Shown in pieces: positions 55,096 to 64,000 of a stretch of 64,000 nt of DNA. Position 1 is the stretch's first letter, and each line of letters starts with the position of its first letter. Below the pieces are notes generated by a model, which made no database searches, had not been told where the DNA came from, and was given only the letters and a program-made list of their open reading frames with translations. The DNA comes from Epithemia pelagica (Eukaryota; Bacillariophyta; Bacillariophyceae; Surirellales; Surirellaceae). Location: NCBI GenBank assembly GCA_946965045.2, contig OX337238.1, positions 1,674,001 to 1,738,000 of the forward strand, given 5' to 3'. A program made the position numbers and the translations under genes.

Positions 55096-56440
55096 CCAGA
55101 CAGTGTTAATTATTTATTGAATTATGTCTGTGACTGAACAAAGTCAGTACGGACCATCGCAACCAAAATCAGAGACCAATTCGTCGCGCCCAGGAGTAAA
55201 AGGTACAGATAGAGGCGATCTAGCTACCCCTACCTACCTTCCTAATATATGGTAGGAGTAATATCGAAGGGATGATTCATGAGTGCTCGACTGGTACCTA
55301 CTCCTAGGTAGGACCTGCACCATCGCTTCATTGTTAGAAGTACTCATAGGAGCGGGAGTATGGCTAGAAAGGTTGTATTGTCTACTCATATCTAGCAACC
55401 TCCTTTGCTGTAGGCAAAAAGGATTTTGCTATAGGCAAAAAGGACTTCCAGTAGCTGGAGGCTAGAGTCCATGAGACCTGCTGGCCGTCGTAGCAGTACC
55501 TTCCGGAAAAAGAGCTGTCTATAGTAGACTACTCCTACCTCTAGACTACCTACCTTCTTGACCTGTGGAATCCCCAATCCCCATCGTGGGAAGACTTGGA
55601 CCAGCGACACTTATTTGCCCGACCAGGAAGACACTAGAATGAAAAACGAAGACATAAGGACAATGGCGAAAGCCTAACGGCAACTTCGTTGTCCTATTTC
55701 CTATTACCATAATACGAGTATCATATCCTCTATCCTCTTCTTTCTTCTCTCTACGAGTATCTCCTCTACTCGTATCTCGTATCTCGTATGCTCAATGTTC
55801 ATTCTCCCATTTCAAATTTTAATGTCATTATGTTATTCGTCATTCCATAATTGAAATATGAAATATTATTTATTCTCTCGATGTGACTCCTACTCGTATT
55901 ATTCGTATTGGGGATGTCCGAGCCATTGGACCAATCCGAATCTGCGAAGACGGGGACGCCGCACACTTCGAGTCTACTCGTACAGTCTACGAGTACGTCA
56001 TTGTAGATTTTAATTAATAATATGGTTGTTGTTTTTGCCGAAGAGGACGCGGAGACATGCGACTTGCGACAAACGTGTCCGTGCGACTGCTCGATAGTTG
56101 ATACGACTGCGATTTCAAAGGGATAGCTTTCCTCCTAGTAGTAGTAGACTGTAAACTTCAGCATTCCACGTACCATTCAAAATGGATCCTGAATCCTGAT
56201 GCCTTGAATCTTCCAGTCTCTGCTTTTAGAGAAAGACATATGATTGTAGAGAGCCCCAACTATCTGTTTTCTCTTGTTTACGTCTACTCCTTTAGGTGGT
56301 CATCATTCGATCTCTTCGCCATATTGCTTGCCCTTTCTCATTCAGGCGATTTCTTCTGTTTTAAGTTGTCGGACTGGGAGGACGGTGCAAACAGGTTCAA
56401 AAACAAATCTTTTCCTTCCTGCCCCAAATCACGAGCTAGC
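55096..56440. other. Intergenic gap with simple repeats
   Basis: About 1.3 kb with no recognised gene. It is rich in short repeats: CTACC/TACCTA motifs at 55210-55300, a GGCAAAAAGGA direct repeat near 55411 and 55433, and CTCGTAT/TACGAGT repeats at 55710-55800 and 55890-55990. Confidence 0.5.
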
Positions 56441-58162
56441 TTATCCATTCCCACCGGTAATGGTTTCAATTGCGGTCCTTTTACAGATGCCTGAGCATTG
56501 ACAGGAGTTGTCGCATCTGTGGTCATTGCCGTTTGCACGCGATAGTCCGAAGTCAATGTGGCATGGCGGAGCAACCTGTGGAGTATTAGTATGGGGAATG
56601 TGAGAGGACGAATCTGATGGCATAGATGGTGAATGAAATGAGAACAATGGCAAGGTCTGCGGATGGGGGGATGTTATCAAATGCAGTTGCTCTGCAGCAG
56701 AATAGCCCATGGATCTAACTGCATTATGTGTGCCGTGGTACAAAACTGGAGGGACGACGAGGCCATCTTGCGGACTAGTCTGAAATTGATGTTGAGATGT
56801 TGTAGGTTGCATGACTAATTGAACTTGGTAAAGGTTTGTGGTAGTTCGGGACGCCTGTGTGGTTCCAGTGAACAGATCTTGGCTCCCCATTGGAGCATTA
56901 GTTGTGGTTCTAGCAGCGTGATTCTGTTTGACACCAAACGGTTTAGAGGGGGAGTGCTGCGGGAGCGTTACCGGGCCCGCCTTGGTTGTCATAGCTGATG
57001 TATTGATACTCATCTGAGTTTGTGCTGGTTCCAATTTGGATGCTGCATTGGTGTCAGCATACGAAACTGAATGGTCGGAAAGCTGATCTTTGTTTCCGGT
57101 GTTTAAAAACGCCACTTGCAATGGAGCTCCAATAACACTGTGGGAAGTAGCAGTTTCACCAACAATACAGTCGCCACGACTAGCAGCGCTAGAATCAATT
57201 CCACTTGTCTCGATGGTCGATGACGATGCTTCTAACTTTTTGTCCTTGGTGTCCGAATTCAAAGCTGCTGGAGACGCAGCTTCAAGATTGTTATGACCTG
57301 TATAGACTATACAATGCAGAGTGTGAGACACGAGTGATTTCTTTGGTGGATAACTCTTGTGCCACGTTTCACGCGTACCGTGCATTCCATGACTTTGTTT
57401 TTGTCGTGCTGGTGGTTCATGCTGATGGTCATTGCTGTCTCCAATGTCCTCATCCTCTTCGTCCCCTAAGCTAGTATTGCTACTGCTGCTCCCACCCGCA
57501 TTTTGGTGCTCTCCATCCCCTTCCTCTTGTTGACCCCTTGTTTTGTGTCCTTCCTTAGTTTGGTCGTTTTCCCGATTCCATACCGCCATTTCCTGCTCAT
57601 AGCGTCGTTTTTCCATCAGTGCCATTTGGTCGTATTTCCGTTTGTCTGCAGGATCCTCAATAGCATTCCACATGGCAGCAATGGCTTTTCCCATTTCGGA
57701 GAAGCCCATTTTACCGTGTCCACCGCTTGCAGGAACACCCTCTGGCCGGACTGAGCGCTCAGCCAAGAGAACCTTTCTTTGTTCTTGAAAGAAAAAGTTA
57801 TAGGCACACAGCGGTCGCTTTGGCTTGGGAGGTGAACGTGATTTCGAAGCCTCATAATCTTTCAAAGATGGACGACCCCGACGACGACGACCTCGACCTG
57901 CCGTTCTTGGCCTCCGACGGACAGCTGGAGGAGAACGCTCACCAGAGGATGCAAGACCTACATGATGGAGAGCTTCTTCTTGTCTTGATCTTGAGTTTGA
58001 TACAAATCGCTGAGGTTCCATGATGTGAGAGGAGGCAGATGCTCTCTCGATGGGGTTTCTATCAAGAGGATTATCATTGGTAGCAGCAGTGGAAAGGCCG
58101 TGTTGTGTCTCCCTTTGTGGTGCTTGTCCTTGTCTAGGATTCACGGGGGCTTCTTCTGACAT
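56441..58162 (-). CDS. HMG-box protein with AT-hook
   Basis: A 573-aa ORF starting with ATG at 58162. Residues about 88-98 (GRGRRRRGRPS) form an AT-hook-like basic motif. Residues about 110-195 form an HMG box: PPKPKRPLCAYNFFFQEQRK, then KMGFSEMGKAIAAMWNAIE and DKRKYDQMALMEKRRYEQEM. The rest is Ser/Thr/Gln-rich and looks disordered, typical of an activation or scaffold region. It is probably nuclear, binding AT-rich or bent DNA. The last 40 codons overlap an alternative frame (56574-56338) that reads more like protein (KPLPVGMDKLARDLGQEGKD), and an acceptor-like CTAATACTCCACAG lies just upstream, so the true C-terminus may differ by splicing. Confidence 0.8.
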   Translation of the reverse strand: MSEEAPVNPRQGQAPQRETQHGLSTAATNDNPLDRNPIERASASSHIMEPQRFVSNSRSRQEEALHHVGLASSGERSPPAVRRRPRTAGRGRRRRGRPSLKDYEASKSRSPPKPKRPLCAYNFFFQEQRKVLLAERSVRPEGVPASGGHGKMGFSEMGKAIAAMWNAIEDPADKRKYDQMALMEKRRYEQEMAVWNRENDQTKEGHKTRGQQEEGDGEHQNAGGSSSSNTSLGDEEDEDIGDSNDHQHEPPARQKQSHGMHGTRETWHKSYPPKKSLVSHTLHCIVYTGHNNLEAASPAALNSDTKDKKLEASSSTIETSGIDSSAASRGDCIVGETATSHSVIGAPLQVAFLNTGNKDQLSDHSVSYADTNAASKLEPAQTQMSINTSAMTTKAGPVTLPQHSPSKPFGVKQNHAARTTTNAPMGSQDLFTGTTQASRTTTNLYQVQLVMQPTTSQHQFQTSPQDGLVVPPVLYHGTHNAVRSMGYSAAEQLHLITSPHPQTLPLFSFHSPSMPSDSSSHIPHTNTPQVAPPCHIDFGLSRANGNDHRCDNSCQCSGICKRTAIETITGGNG

Positions 58163-58511
58163 GATGCATTAACCGTTGGAGGGCTCAATCGTCGTCCTCA
58201 GTGAAGTACCAGAAAGGATTTTCTCGTGTTGCACCGCCAATCGGCCATTGTGAGTTGCAACTGCCAATTCCGACTTTTGGCCTCGTCTGCTGTTTTGCCT
58301 TGTAGATAAGACAAGATCTGTCGTTGTTCGCTGTTGCTTTCCAGGATCAACGAAGGTTTAGACTTTAGCCTCAATCTGATGTTTAAAAGTAAGACAACAT
58401 CCCCCTCGACATTTTGGATTTTGGAGTTTGGACACATATTGTTCGAATGGAAGGCTGGGAGTCTGGGGGACGGAAGTCGGAATGCCCTCAGGCCATCCCT
58501 ATCCCTTAATG
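58163..58511. other. Promoter-side gap of the HMG gene
   Basis: About 350 bp upstream of the HMG-box start. No gene or repeat was recognised. Confidence 0.4.
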
Positions 58512-59575
58512 GGGTATTGAACCATTTTGGTTCAATAACGAGATTTTTTGCGCTAATTCGTGTCTATCCTTCGCTGTCTCAAAGTAAAATGACTACAAGC
58601 TGAGTTCAAGCCGAATGTCAACGACGTAGCGCTTAGTAGGAAATCTACGTATATCACGCCAGCCATCTAATTACTATAGCCCTTATAATAATGCCTCTCA
58701 TGTGAAAAGTGCTTCCTAAACTCGACAATCTCGCGTTCCCCCAGAAAAACTTCGTTTTGCACGAGAATATCGTGCGTGGGGTGCATCCGATGATCATGTT
58801 GTTGTGGATGATGCTGATGCGTTGAACTGTTGCCCCATTGGTGATGGTCCAACAACACCCTAAGGGAGCTGGATGCAGCTCGGCAACAGTTCAACAGGTC
58901 GGGACGGCCCTCCACCATGGTCAACACACTCGACTGTTTTTTCGTAATTTTTGACGAAATCCTAGCGTTCGGAAGAAATCACACATAACACTAAAGGTAA
59001 AAAATATTTCTTGCAACCACTAGGACGTCGCGTGTCGGACACTAGAAACGCGAAACGCTATCGAGGATTACTCCTCTGGTACAAATTCTACAGGGGCCTA
59101 CGTCGTTGATGTAAACTCTGAACTCAGCTTGTATGCTATACATTGTTCTTTCTGTCTTGAAGTGCTTAAGAGAAGTAAAGTTGATCGATGGCAATTGCAC
59201 CTCTACAACTTGAGGAATCGCTGAATTAACTTTGTGCGAATATTTTAGCTATAGAATACGAATGGAGTAGATCTTTGTAGTACCTATTACTTCCTTCATA
59301 TTATATGGCTAAAATATTCGCACAAAGTTAATTCAGCGATTCCTCAAGTTGTAGAGGTGCAATTGCCATCGATCAACTTTACTTCTCTTAAGCACTTCAA
59401 GACAGAAAGAACAATGTAAAGCATAGTCATTTTACTTTGAGACAGCGAAGGATAGACACGAAATAGCATAAAAAAGAGGAAAAAGATGAAAAATGAAGAT
59501 GTGTAGCGTGTTATTACCACGTAGACTCTGGTACTAAAGCTACGGCCCGTTTTATTGAACCATTTTGGTTCAATA
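58512..59575. mobile_element. Fold-back element with nested inverted repeats
   Basis: Both ends carry the 23-bp palindrome TATTGAACCA-TTT-TGGTTCAATA (near 58514 and 59553). Inside are nested inverted pairs. 58552-58592 matches 59427-59467 at 40 of 41 positions. 58594-58607 matches 59120-59133. 59139-59249 matches 59308-59418 perfectly over 111 bp around a 58-bp loop. A minus-strand frame at 58918-58667 (His-rich, 83 codons) lies inside and is not convincing as a gene. This is best read as a fold-back or composite MITE. Confidence 0.7.
59139..59418. repeat. 111-bp perfect inverted repeat
   Basis: Arms 59139-59249 and 59308-59418 are exact reverse complements separated by 58 bp. A transcript through it would form a hairpin of more than 100 bp, a possible small-RNA precursor. 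Confidence 0.92.
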
Positions 59576-59590
59576 TCGCACACCGATTAA

Positions 59591-60569
59591 CGCCAATCGT
59601 AAGCGAGTAGTGTATAGCTGTCTCCCATATATGGGAGACAGCTATGCACTACTCCCTTAACTTTGACTTTCATCAACTGGAAAGATCTTGAAATTCTGAA
59701 TAACTTCATATATATGATAGTCTACAGTAAATACACAGTCATTAGCGTGATATTTCGCTTTGAAAAATTGGTGATTTTCCTCTTTTTTGATCATTTACAT
59801 CTTCCATCGGCTGAGCGCCAACTTTAGTACCCTTTATAAATGCGACATCTGCACCGATTGTTGCAGGACTCTCCATTCTGGAGGTCTATATGGCAAAGAA
59901 GGCCTTGACCAAAGGAAATGTCCTCCCGACCCTTCCCTGTGGAAAATGACGACCGTGAGTCGGCGCAACTGGATTCGTCGCAATGGCTCATCAACCCACA
60001 TGCCGAGCAACCTGTCCAAGATATCGATCTCAGATACCAAGCGACCCGTCCAAGGTGCTACCAACCTTGCACCTGAAGCCAGTACAACAGTACCAGAGGA
60101 AGCTGATGATGAGGAGGCAGATATACACACAAGGAAGAGGAGAAGGACTGTCGACGACGGCAATATGGAAGAGGATGAGAACAACACAAAAGACAACAAC
60201 GACAATGGCAAGGACAACGAAACGACGGAAATCTCTTGATTATCAGAACAACAGTAGATAGGAATGAATAGATATTTGTTAATGTGAAGAGTTATTTTGT
60301 TGACTTCTCGTAGCACTACATCATGGTCGCTACATCATGGTCACAACATCATGGACTAGGTGCCAACATCATGGACTAGGTGACACTTGTATGATGGGAG
60401 GGGGCCATTGTCATTCCATGTGACCTGTGTTTTAAGCTTAAAACAATCTGTGTTAAGGCCGACTTACGGGAGACAGCCTATGCAAGCAGCTGGCTGATTC
60501 CCATAAAATTTATGGGAGACAGCTATATACTATTCCGATAAGCTTAAAACCCGTTCTTTACGATTGGCG
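59591..60569. mobile_element. TTAA-flanked non-autonomous element (979 bp)
   Basis: It is flanked by TTAA at 59587-59590 and 60570-60573. The ends are the perfect 12-bp inverted repeat CGCCAATCGTAA (59591-59602) and TTACGATTGGCG (60558-60569). Subterminal ATAGCTGTCTCCCATA motifs occur on both sides: a 32-bp perfect palindrome at 59614-59645, and inverted copies near 60510-60530. TTAA target duplication is the hallmark of piggyBac-family insertion. Inside is one plus-strand open frame (to 60239) with an acidic Asn/Asp-rich end and KRRR, and a run of ACATCATGG repeats at 60308-60385. No transposase is present. Confidence 0.7.
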
Positions 60570-60961
60570 TTAAGGGATAGCGTTGACAAAACCAAACCTG
60601 AAGCATGACGTCATCACTCAATTTTGTTTTGGCGGGTTTTGCCGTCCTATAGCACCGGCAAAACCAAAATCCAATTCCGCGCTGCATTCCCCCAAGTCCT
60701 CAAATTCACTTTCACTAGTGTCTATTCTACCCCTGTCCTCATATGAGGACAAATCCTCATATGAGGCCACTTTTCAACGTAGCATGTCAAATCATTCATG
60801 TACTCCTAAGAGTGGTTTTATTACAGATTCGTAATCTCCATACTTTAAAACATATCTCATAATATTCTCATGCTTTAATAATGATGAGTAGTGAAGATAC
60901 AGTGTGAAAAGAAAAGACTACCCGCGTTGTGTGCGCATTAGAAAAAAATTTCCATGTCACA

Positions 60962-63247
60962 ATGGCGCCTCCAGATCCACGCCGTACACCCAATTCCATT
61001 GTTTTGGCCAAGGCCATGCATGTGACATCTCTTGCAGAGTTTTCCAGAAGGTATGGAAGCAATGCAAAGACGAAAAGGCTGTTTGGGAAGGTGGTTGAAG
61101 CTTCCATCCAACGGGGCCCCAATGGAAGGTCCACAACAATGGTGACTGTGAACTTCTATATGGGAAGTTTCGAGGTGATCAAGCAGAAGACACTCAACCT
61201 GAGGAGTGTCATTACTCCCAGTGATGAAGAGCTGCTAGCCTATGCCCGTTTCAGGCATCAGCATGAGAGAAATCAACCCCCACAAGCTTCGACGACTACA
61301 GAGGGAAATTCCGCGGCCACAACGGCAACCAACACCAATACGGGTCAAGCTGCGGCATCTGAGCCTCCTGCACCACAGCAGGCCATCCAGGGGACACAGA
61401 CAGCAACAGGGAACCAGGAGAGTGCAGTGGGAGAGTCAAACAATCCACCAGATTGTGAGTGTCAAGTCCATGATGTGAAATGGCATAAGGGCACTTTGTC
61501 ATCTCCATTGAATTGCAATTCGATGGGACGTGTTCCTCCAAGGGATTGGACTTTCAGGACACCTATTGGAGAGAGAATTACTCCAGGAAGTGATAGACAG
61601 GGCTTGCTTTCCAGATTGGACTACTTCCTGATGACATTCCCTCCGCGGCAGTTTGACTTAATGCACAGGCTCACAAATGGACAGCTTGCAAAAATTGAGA
61701 GACCTTCAATGACTAAAGGAGAATTACTCAAGTTCTTTGCCGTTACTATATTGATAACCCGCCATGAATTCACCTCAAGGGCAAACTTATGGTCAAGTAC
61801 AGCAACAAGTCGGTACGGAGTGGCACCTGCCTTCGATAAGACTGGTATGTCAAGAAAGCGTTTTGATGACATCTTTAGATGTCTCCGCTTCTCTGAGCAA
61901 CCAGAATCACGCCCTTCCTCAATGAGATCAGAGACATACAGGTGGAAGCTTGTGGATGACTTCATTCAAAACTTCAATCAGCATCGTGCTTCGCACTTTC
62001 AACCTTGCGAACGCATCTGTGTTGACGAATCAATGATCCGTTGGTATGGTTTGGGTGGCCACTGGATAAACATTGGTCTACCACAGTATGTGGCAATTGA
62101 CAGAAAGCCTGAGAACGGATGCGAGATCCAAAACTCTGCTTGCGGTGGATCTGGGATATTTTGTCGTCTCAAGCTTGTCAAGACTGCCGAAGAAGATGAA
62201 TTGAATCATGAGGAGGACGATGACACAACACTCCTCATGAATCATGGGACAGCTGTCCTCAGAGAATTAGTGGAACCATGGGCTCATTCACAGCGTGTTG
62301 TCTGTGCCAACTCCTACTTTGCTTCTGTGAATACGGCAGAGGAGATGGCAAAGATGGGACTCCGATTTATCGGAGTTGTGAAGACTGCAACTCGCAAGTA
62401 TCCAATGGCGTACCTGTCAAACGTTGAACTACTTTCTCGTGGGGATTGCACTGGTCTCATAAGGAAAGATGCAGATGAACAAGCCACCATGATGGCTTTT
62501 GTGTGGATGAATAGGGAACGGCGCTATTTTGTTGCAAATACATCTTCTCTTGTGGAAGGAGAGCCGTACACACGAACAAGGTGGCGCCAAATTTCAGATG
62601 AGGCAGATGCAGAGCCAGAGCGTGTGGAATTGACAGTGGCACAGCCCCAAGCATGTGAGATCTATTACAAGACATGTGGACTAATAGATCAGCATGACAG
62701 GTGCCGGCAAGACACTCTCTAAATGGAAATCAAAGTGGAAACGAAGCGATGGTGGGTACGTGTGGGGCTTGGAGTGTTCGCAATGTGTGTGGTGGACTCT
62801 TGGCTTTTGTATTCTGGGGCAACCCTGACAAAGGAAAAGCAACAAGACTATTATGCACTGCTTGCAGAGGAATTAATAGACAGCACATTCGAAAGAAGTG
62901 GAGTCCCTTGTTCTGCAAGAAGAAGAGGACGAGTGAGTGACGGAACAGATAATGCCGAAAGCCCATCAGATCTCATCAATCCACGCAGTGGACAAGCAAG
63001 GGCAGGCATTGACATCCATCTGAGCCCAACCAAGAGAAGGAGGAAGGTTGATGGAGTTGCAACAAACCAATGTGCACAAGGAAGATGTAGAGTATGTCGA
63101 AAGAAAACAAAGTATATCTGTTCACAGTGTGAAGACAGTGAAACTCCCTCCGACAGAAATTGTTGGATTTGCCATACAGAAACTGGCCGGATGTGCTTTC
63201 CAACACACGTAGCATCTTGCCACATTAACATAGAACATGATGGTTGA
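60962..63247 (+). pseudogene. piggyBac-type DDE transposase, inactivated
   Basis: From ATG at 60962 the frame is open to a TAA at 62720-62722 and continues in the same frame to 63247. The N-terminus is variable and Thr/Gln/Ala-rich. The DDE_Tnp_1_7-like domain follows (LLSRLDYFLMTFPPRQFDLM, LLKFFAVTILITRHEF). Catalytic sites: Asp355 in CVDESMIRWYG is present; the second, expected as DSYFAS, reads NSYFAS at about residue 450 (Asp to Asn); the third in GLIDQHDRC (about 576) is present. Past the stop come VDSWLLYSGA and a C-terminal cysteine-rich finger (CRVC...CSQC...CWIC...C.....H), typical of piggyBac proteins. The Asn and the stop together should abolish catalysis. PGBD-like domestication is possible but unlikely given the nonsense codon. 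Confidence 0.82.
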
Positions 63248-63622
63248 TTGTGGTCTAATACTTTTCATTTTTAGTTGTTCATTTTTATGGTCAAACGGCA
63301 GATTCCCATGGTCGGGGTACATTTTTTGTTCCTCGGTTCGTACAAAAGATACTGGGGGCTACGTATGCATGTTATTCGTAGGATTGTCCTCATATGAGGA
63401 CAAACGCTGTCCTCATATGAGGACAAATCGGGGTAGAATAGACACTAGTTGAATACTAAAAGAATTGAAAGTAGGACATCAAGCCGGATGTTTTCATTGG
63501 GGTTGGGGCGACCGTTGGAGTAATACGCGCGCCGCGCGATTGGGAGTCATTTCTGTAGGCGAATTATACACTACCATTGAGCAAACAGTATCCCTAATGC
63601 GATTTCAGGTTTGGAGGGTTAA

Positions 63623-63644
63623 CAAAACCTGAGCTCAGGTTTTG
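63623..63644. repeat. 22-bp perfect palindrome near the right transposon end
   Basis: CAAAACCTGAG followed by its exact reverse complement, next to a TTAA at 63619-63622. It resembles the CAAAACC/CCTGAAGC part of the terminal repeat and may be a transposase-binding or nested-end relic. Confidence 0.7.
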
Positions 63645-63755
63645 TAAAAACCAGAGGTCGACCAAAGTTGAACGATCGGACAACCCGGATTTGACGTCAT
63701 ATTTCCGGGTTTTTTGTGACGTGTCACGCTTCAGTTTTGGTTTTGTCAATGCTAT

Positions 63756-64000
63756 AGGGTCAGCCTCATAACCTATGACCCATCATAGATGCTAGGAGCT
63801 AGGAGTAGCAAATAGAAGACATAGCTCCTCTACTATTACTATCTACAATAGCAATAGGGCAAAACTCTCCCCCGTCTCAAGTCACAAGACTCCTCTTTCG
63901 TCGCGTCACCATGACTGGGGTGACATGACGTAATGACGTTTTGACGCTGAGAGACGCAGTATTGACTGTTGACGAGGACCATACTTTGCCGCATTCATGC
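63756..64000. other. Right window edge
   Basis: No gene or repeat was recognised in the last 245 bp, apart from short AGGAGCTAGGAGTAG repeats near 63790. Confidence 0.4.

Larger units (their letters stand above)
60574..63755 (+). mobile_element. piggyBac-type transposon
   Basis: It spans a TTAA at 60570-60573, a 33-bp terminal inverted repeat (60577-60609 against 63723-63755, 30 of 33 matching, core TTGACAAAACCAAA) and the transposase. Subterminal signals are mirrored on both sides. ACTAGTGTCTATTCTACCCC lies at 60714-60733 and inverted at 63430-63449. GTCCTCATATGAGGAC palindromes lie at 60735, 63386 and 63409, with a shorter form at 60754. TGACGTCA lies at 60606 and near 63692. The right TTAA is not intact. 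The left edge shares its TTAA with the neighbouring non-autonomous element. Confidence 0.75.

Noticed and set aside
58667-58918. 83-codon His-rich ORF
   Set aside because: It lies inside the fold-back element, is short and has no motif.
63619-63622. TTAA as the right end of the piggyBac-type element
   Set aside because: The sequence inside it shares only a short CCAAACCTGAA with the left end, whereas 63723-63755 matches the left terminal repeat at 30 of 33 positions.
1-64000. tRNA, rRNA or CRISPR features
   Set aside because: No convincing cloverleaf, rRNA core or regularly spaced short repeat array was seen by eye; a tRNAscan or Infernal run would settle the RNA genes.

Overview
The window looks like nuclear DNA of a stramenopile, most likely a pennate diatom. 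The reasons are intron-poor genes with short GT-AG introns, a membrane class III nucleotidyl cyclase fused to a cyclic-nucleotide phosphodiesterase, secreted proteins with Pro/Ser/Thr-rich linkers, and many decayed transposable elements. No sequence search was possible, so every family name rests on motifs read by eye. Translations used the standard code.

Layout. 1-10.3 kb is a degenerate repeat-rich block. It holds a 355-bp exact duplication, a Cys-rich paralogue pair (one dead, one open), a 170-bp satellite, a broken minus-strand ORF with a possible Fe(II)/2OG-oxygenase-like core, a 749-aa unknown ORF running into a RanBP2+RING segment, and a 105-bp satellite. 10.4-16.0 kb holds a gag-only Copia-type retroelement ORF and an Old Yellow Enzyme pseudogene split by a 5'-truncated LINE with a 15-bp target-site duplication. 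16.2-27.6 kb is mostly ordinary genes: a nine-finger C2HC protein, a GDP-mannose-transporter-like nucleotide-sugar transporter, a double SWIB protein, a Cys-cluster protein and a small two-exon protein, with three copies of a MITE-like repeat. 28.0-32.2 kb is a head-to-head pair of secreted cupredoxin+DUF305 proteins. 33.0-40.3 kb is a tail-to-tail pair of type II membrane proteins with Cys-rich modules (one intact, one dead). 41.1-46.1 kb has a coiled-coil protein and weak ORFs. 47.1-55.1 kb is a tail-to-tail pair of cyclase/phosphodiesterase genes, the second 5'-truncated. 56.4-58.2 kb is an HMG-box/AT-hook protein. 58.5-63.8 kb is a transposon cluster: a fold-back element, a TTAA-flanked non-autonomous element, and a piggyBac-type element with a mutated transposase.

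The main biological points are these. (1) Three neighbouring gene families each occur as an inverted pair, two of them with one decaying partner. (2) The cupredoxin-DUF305 pair looks like a cell-surface copper-handling system sharing one promoter region. (3) The intact cyclase/PDE gene carries a stop-free 129-nt intron that can be retained in frame. (4) The piggyBac cluster shows TIRs, subterminal palindromes and CRE-like sites on both flanks. (5) The 1-9.4 kb block may be an undescribed large mobile element.
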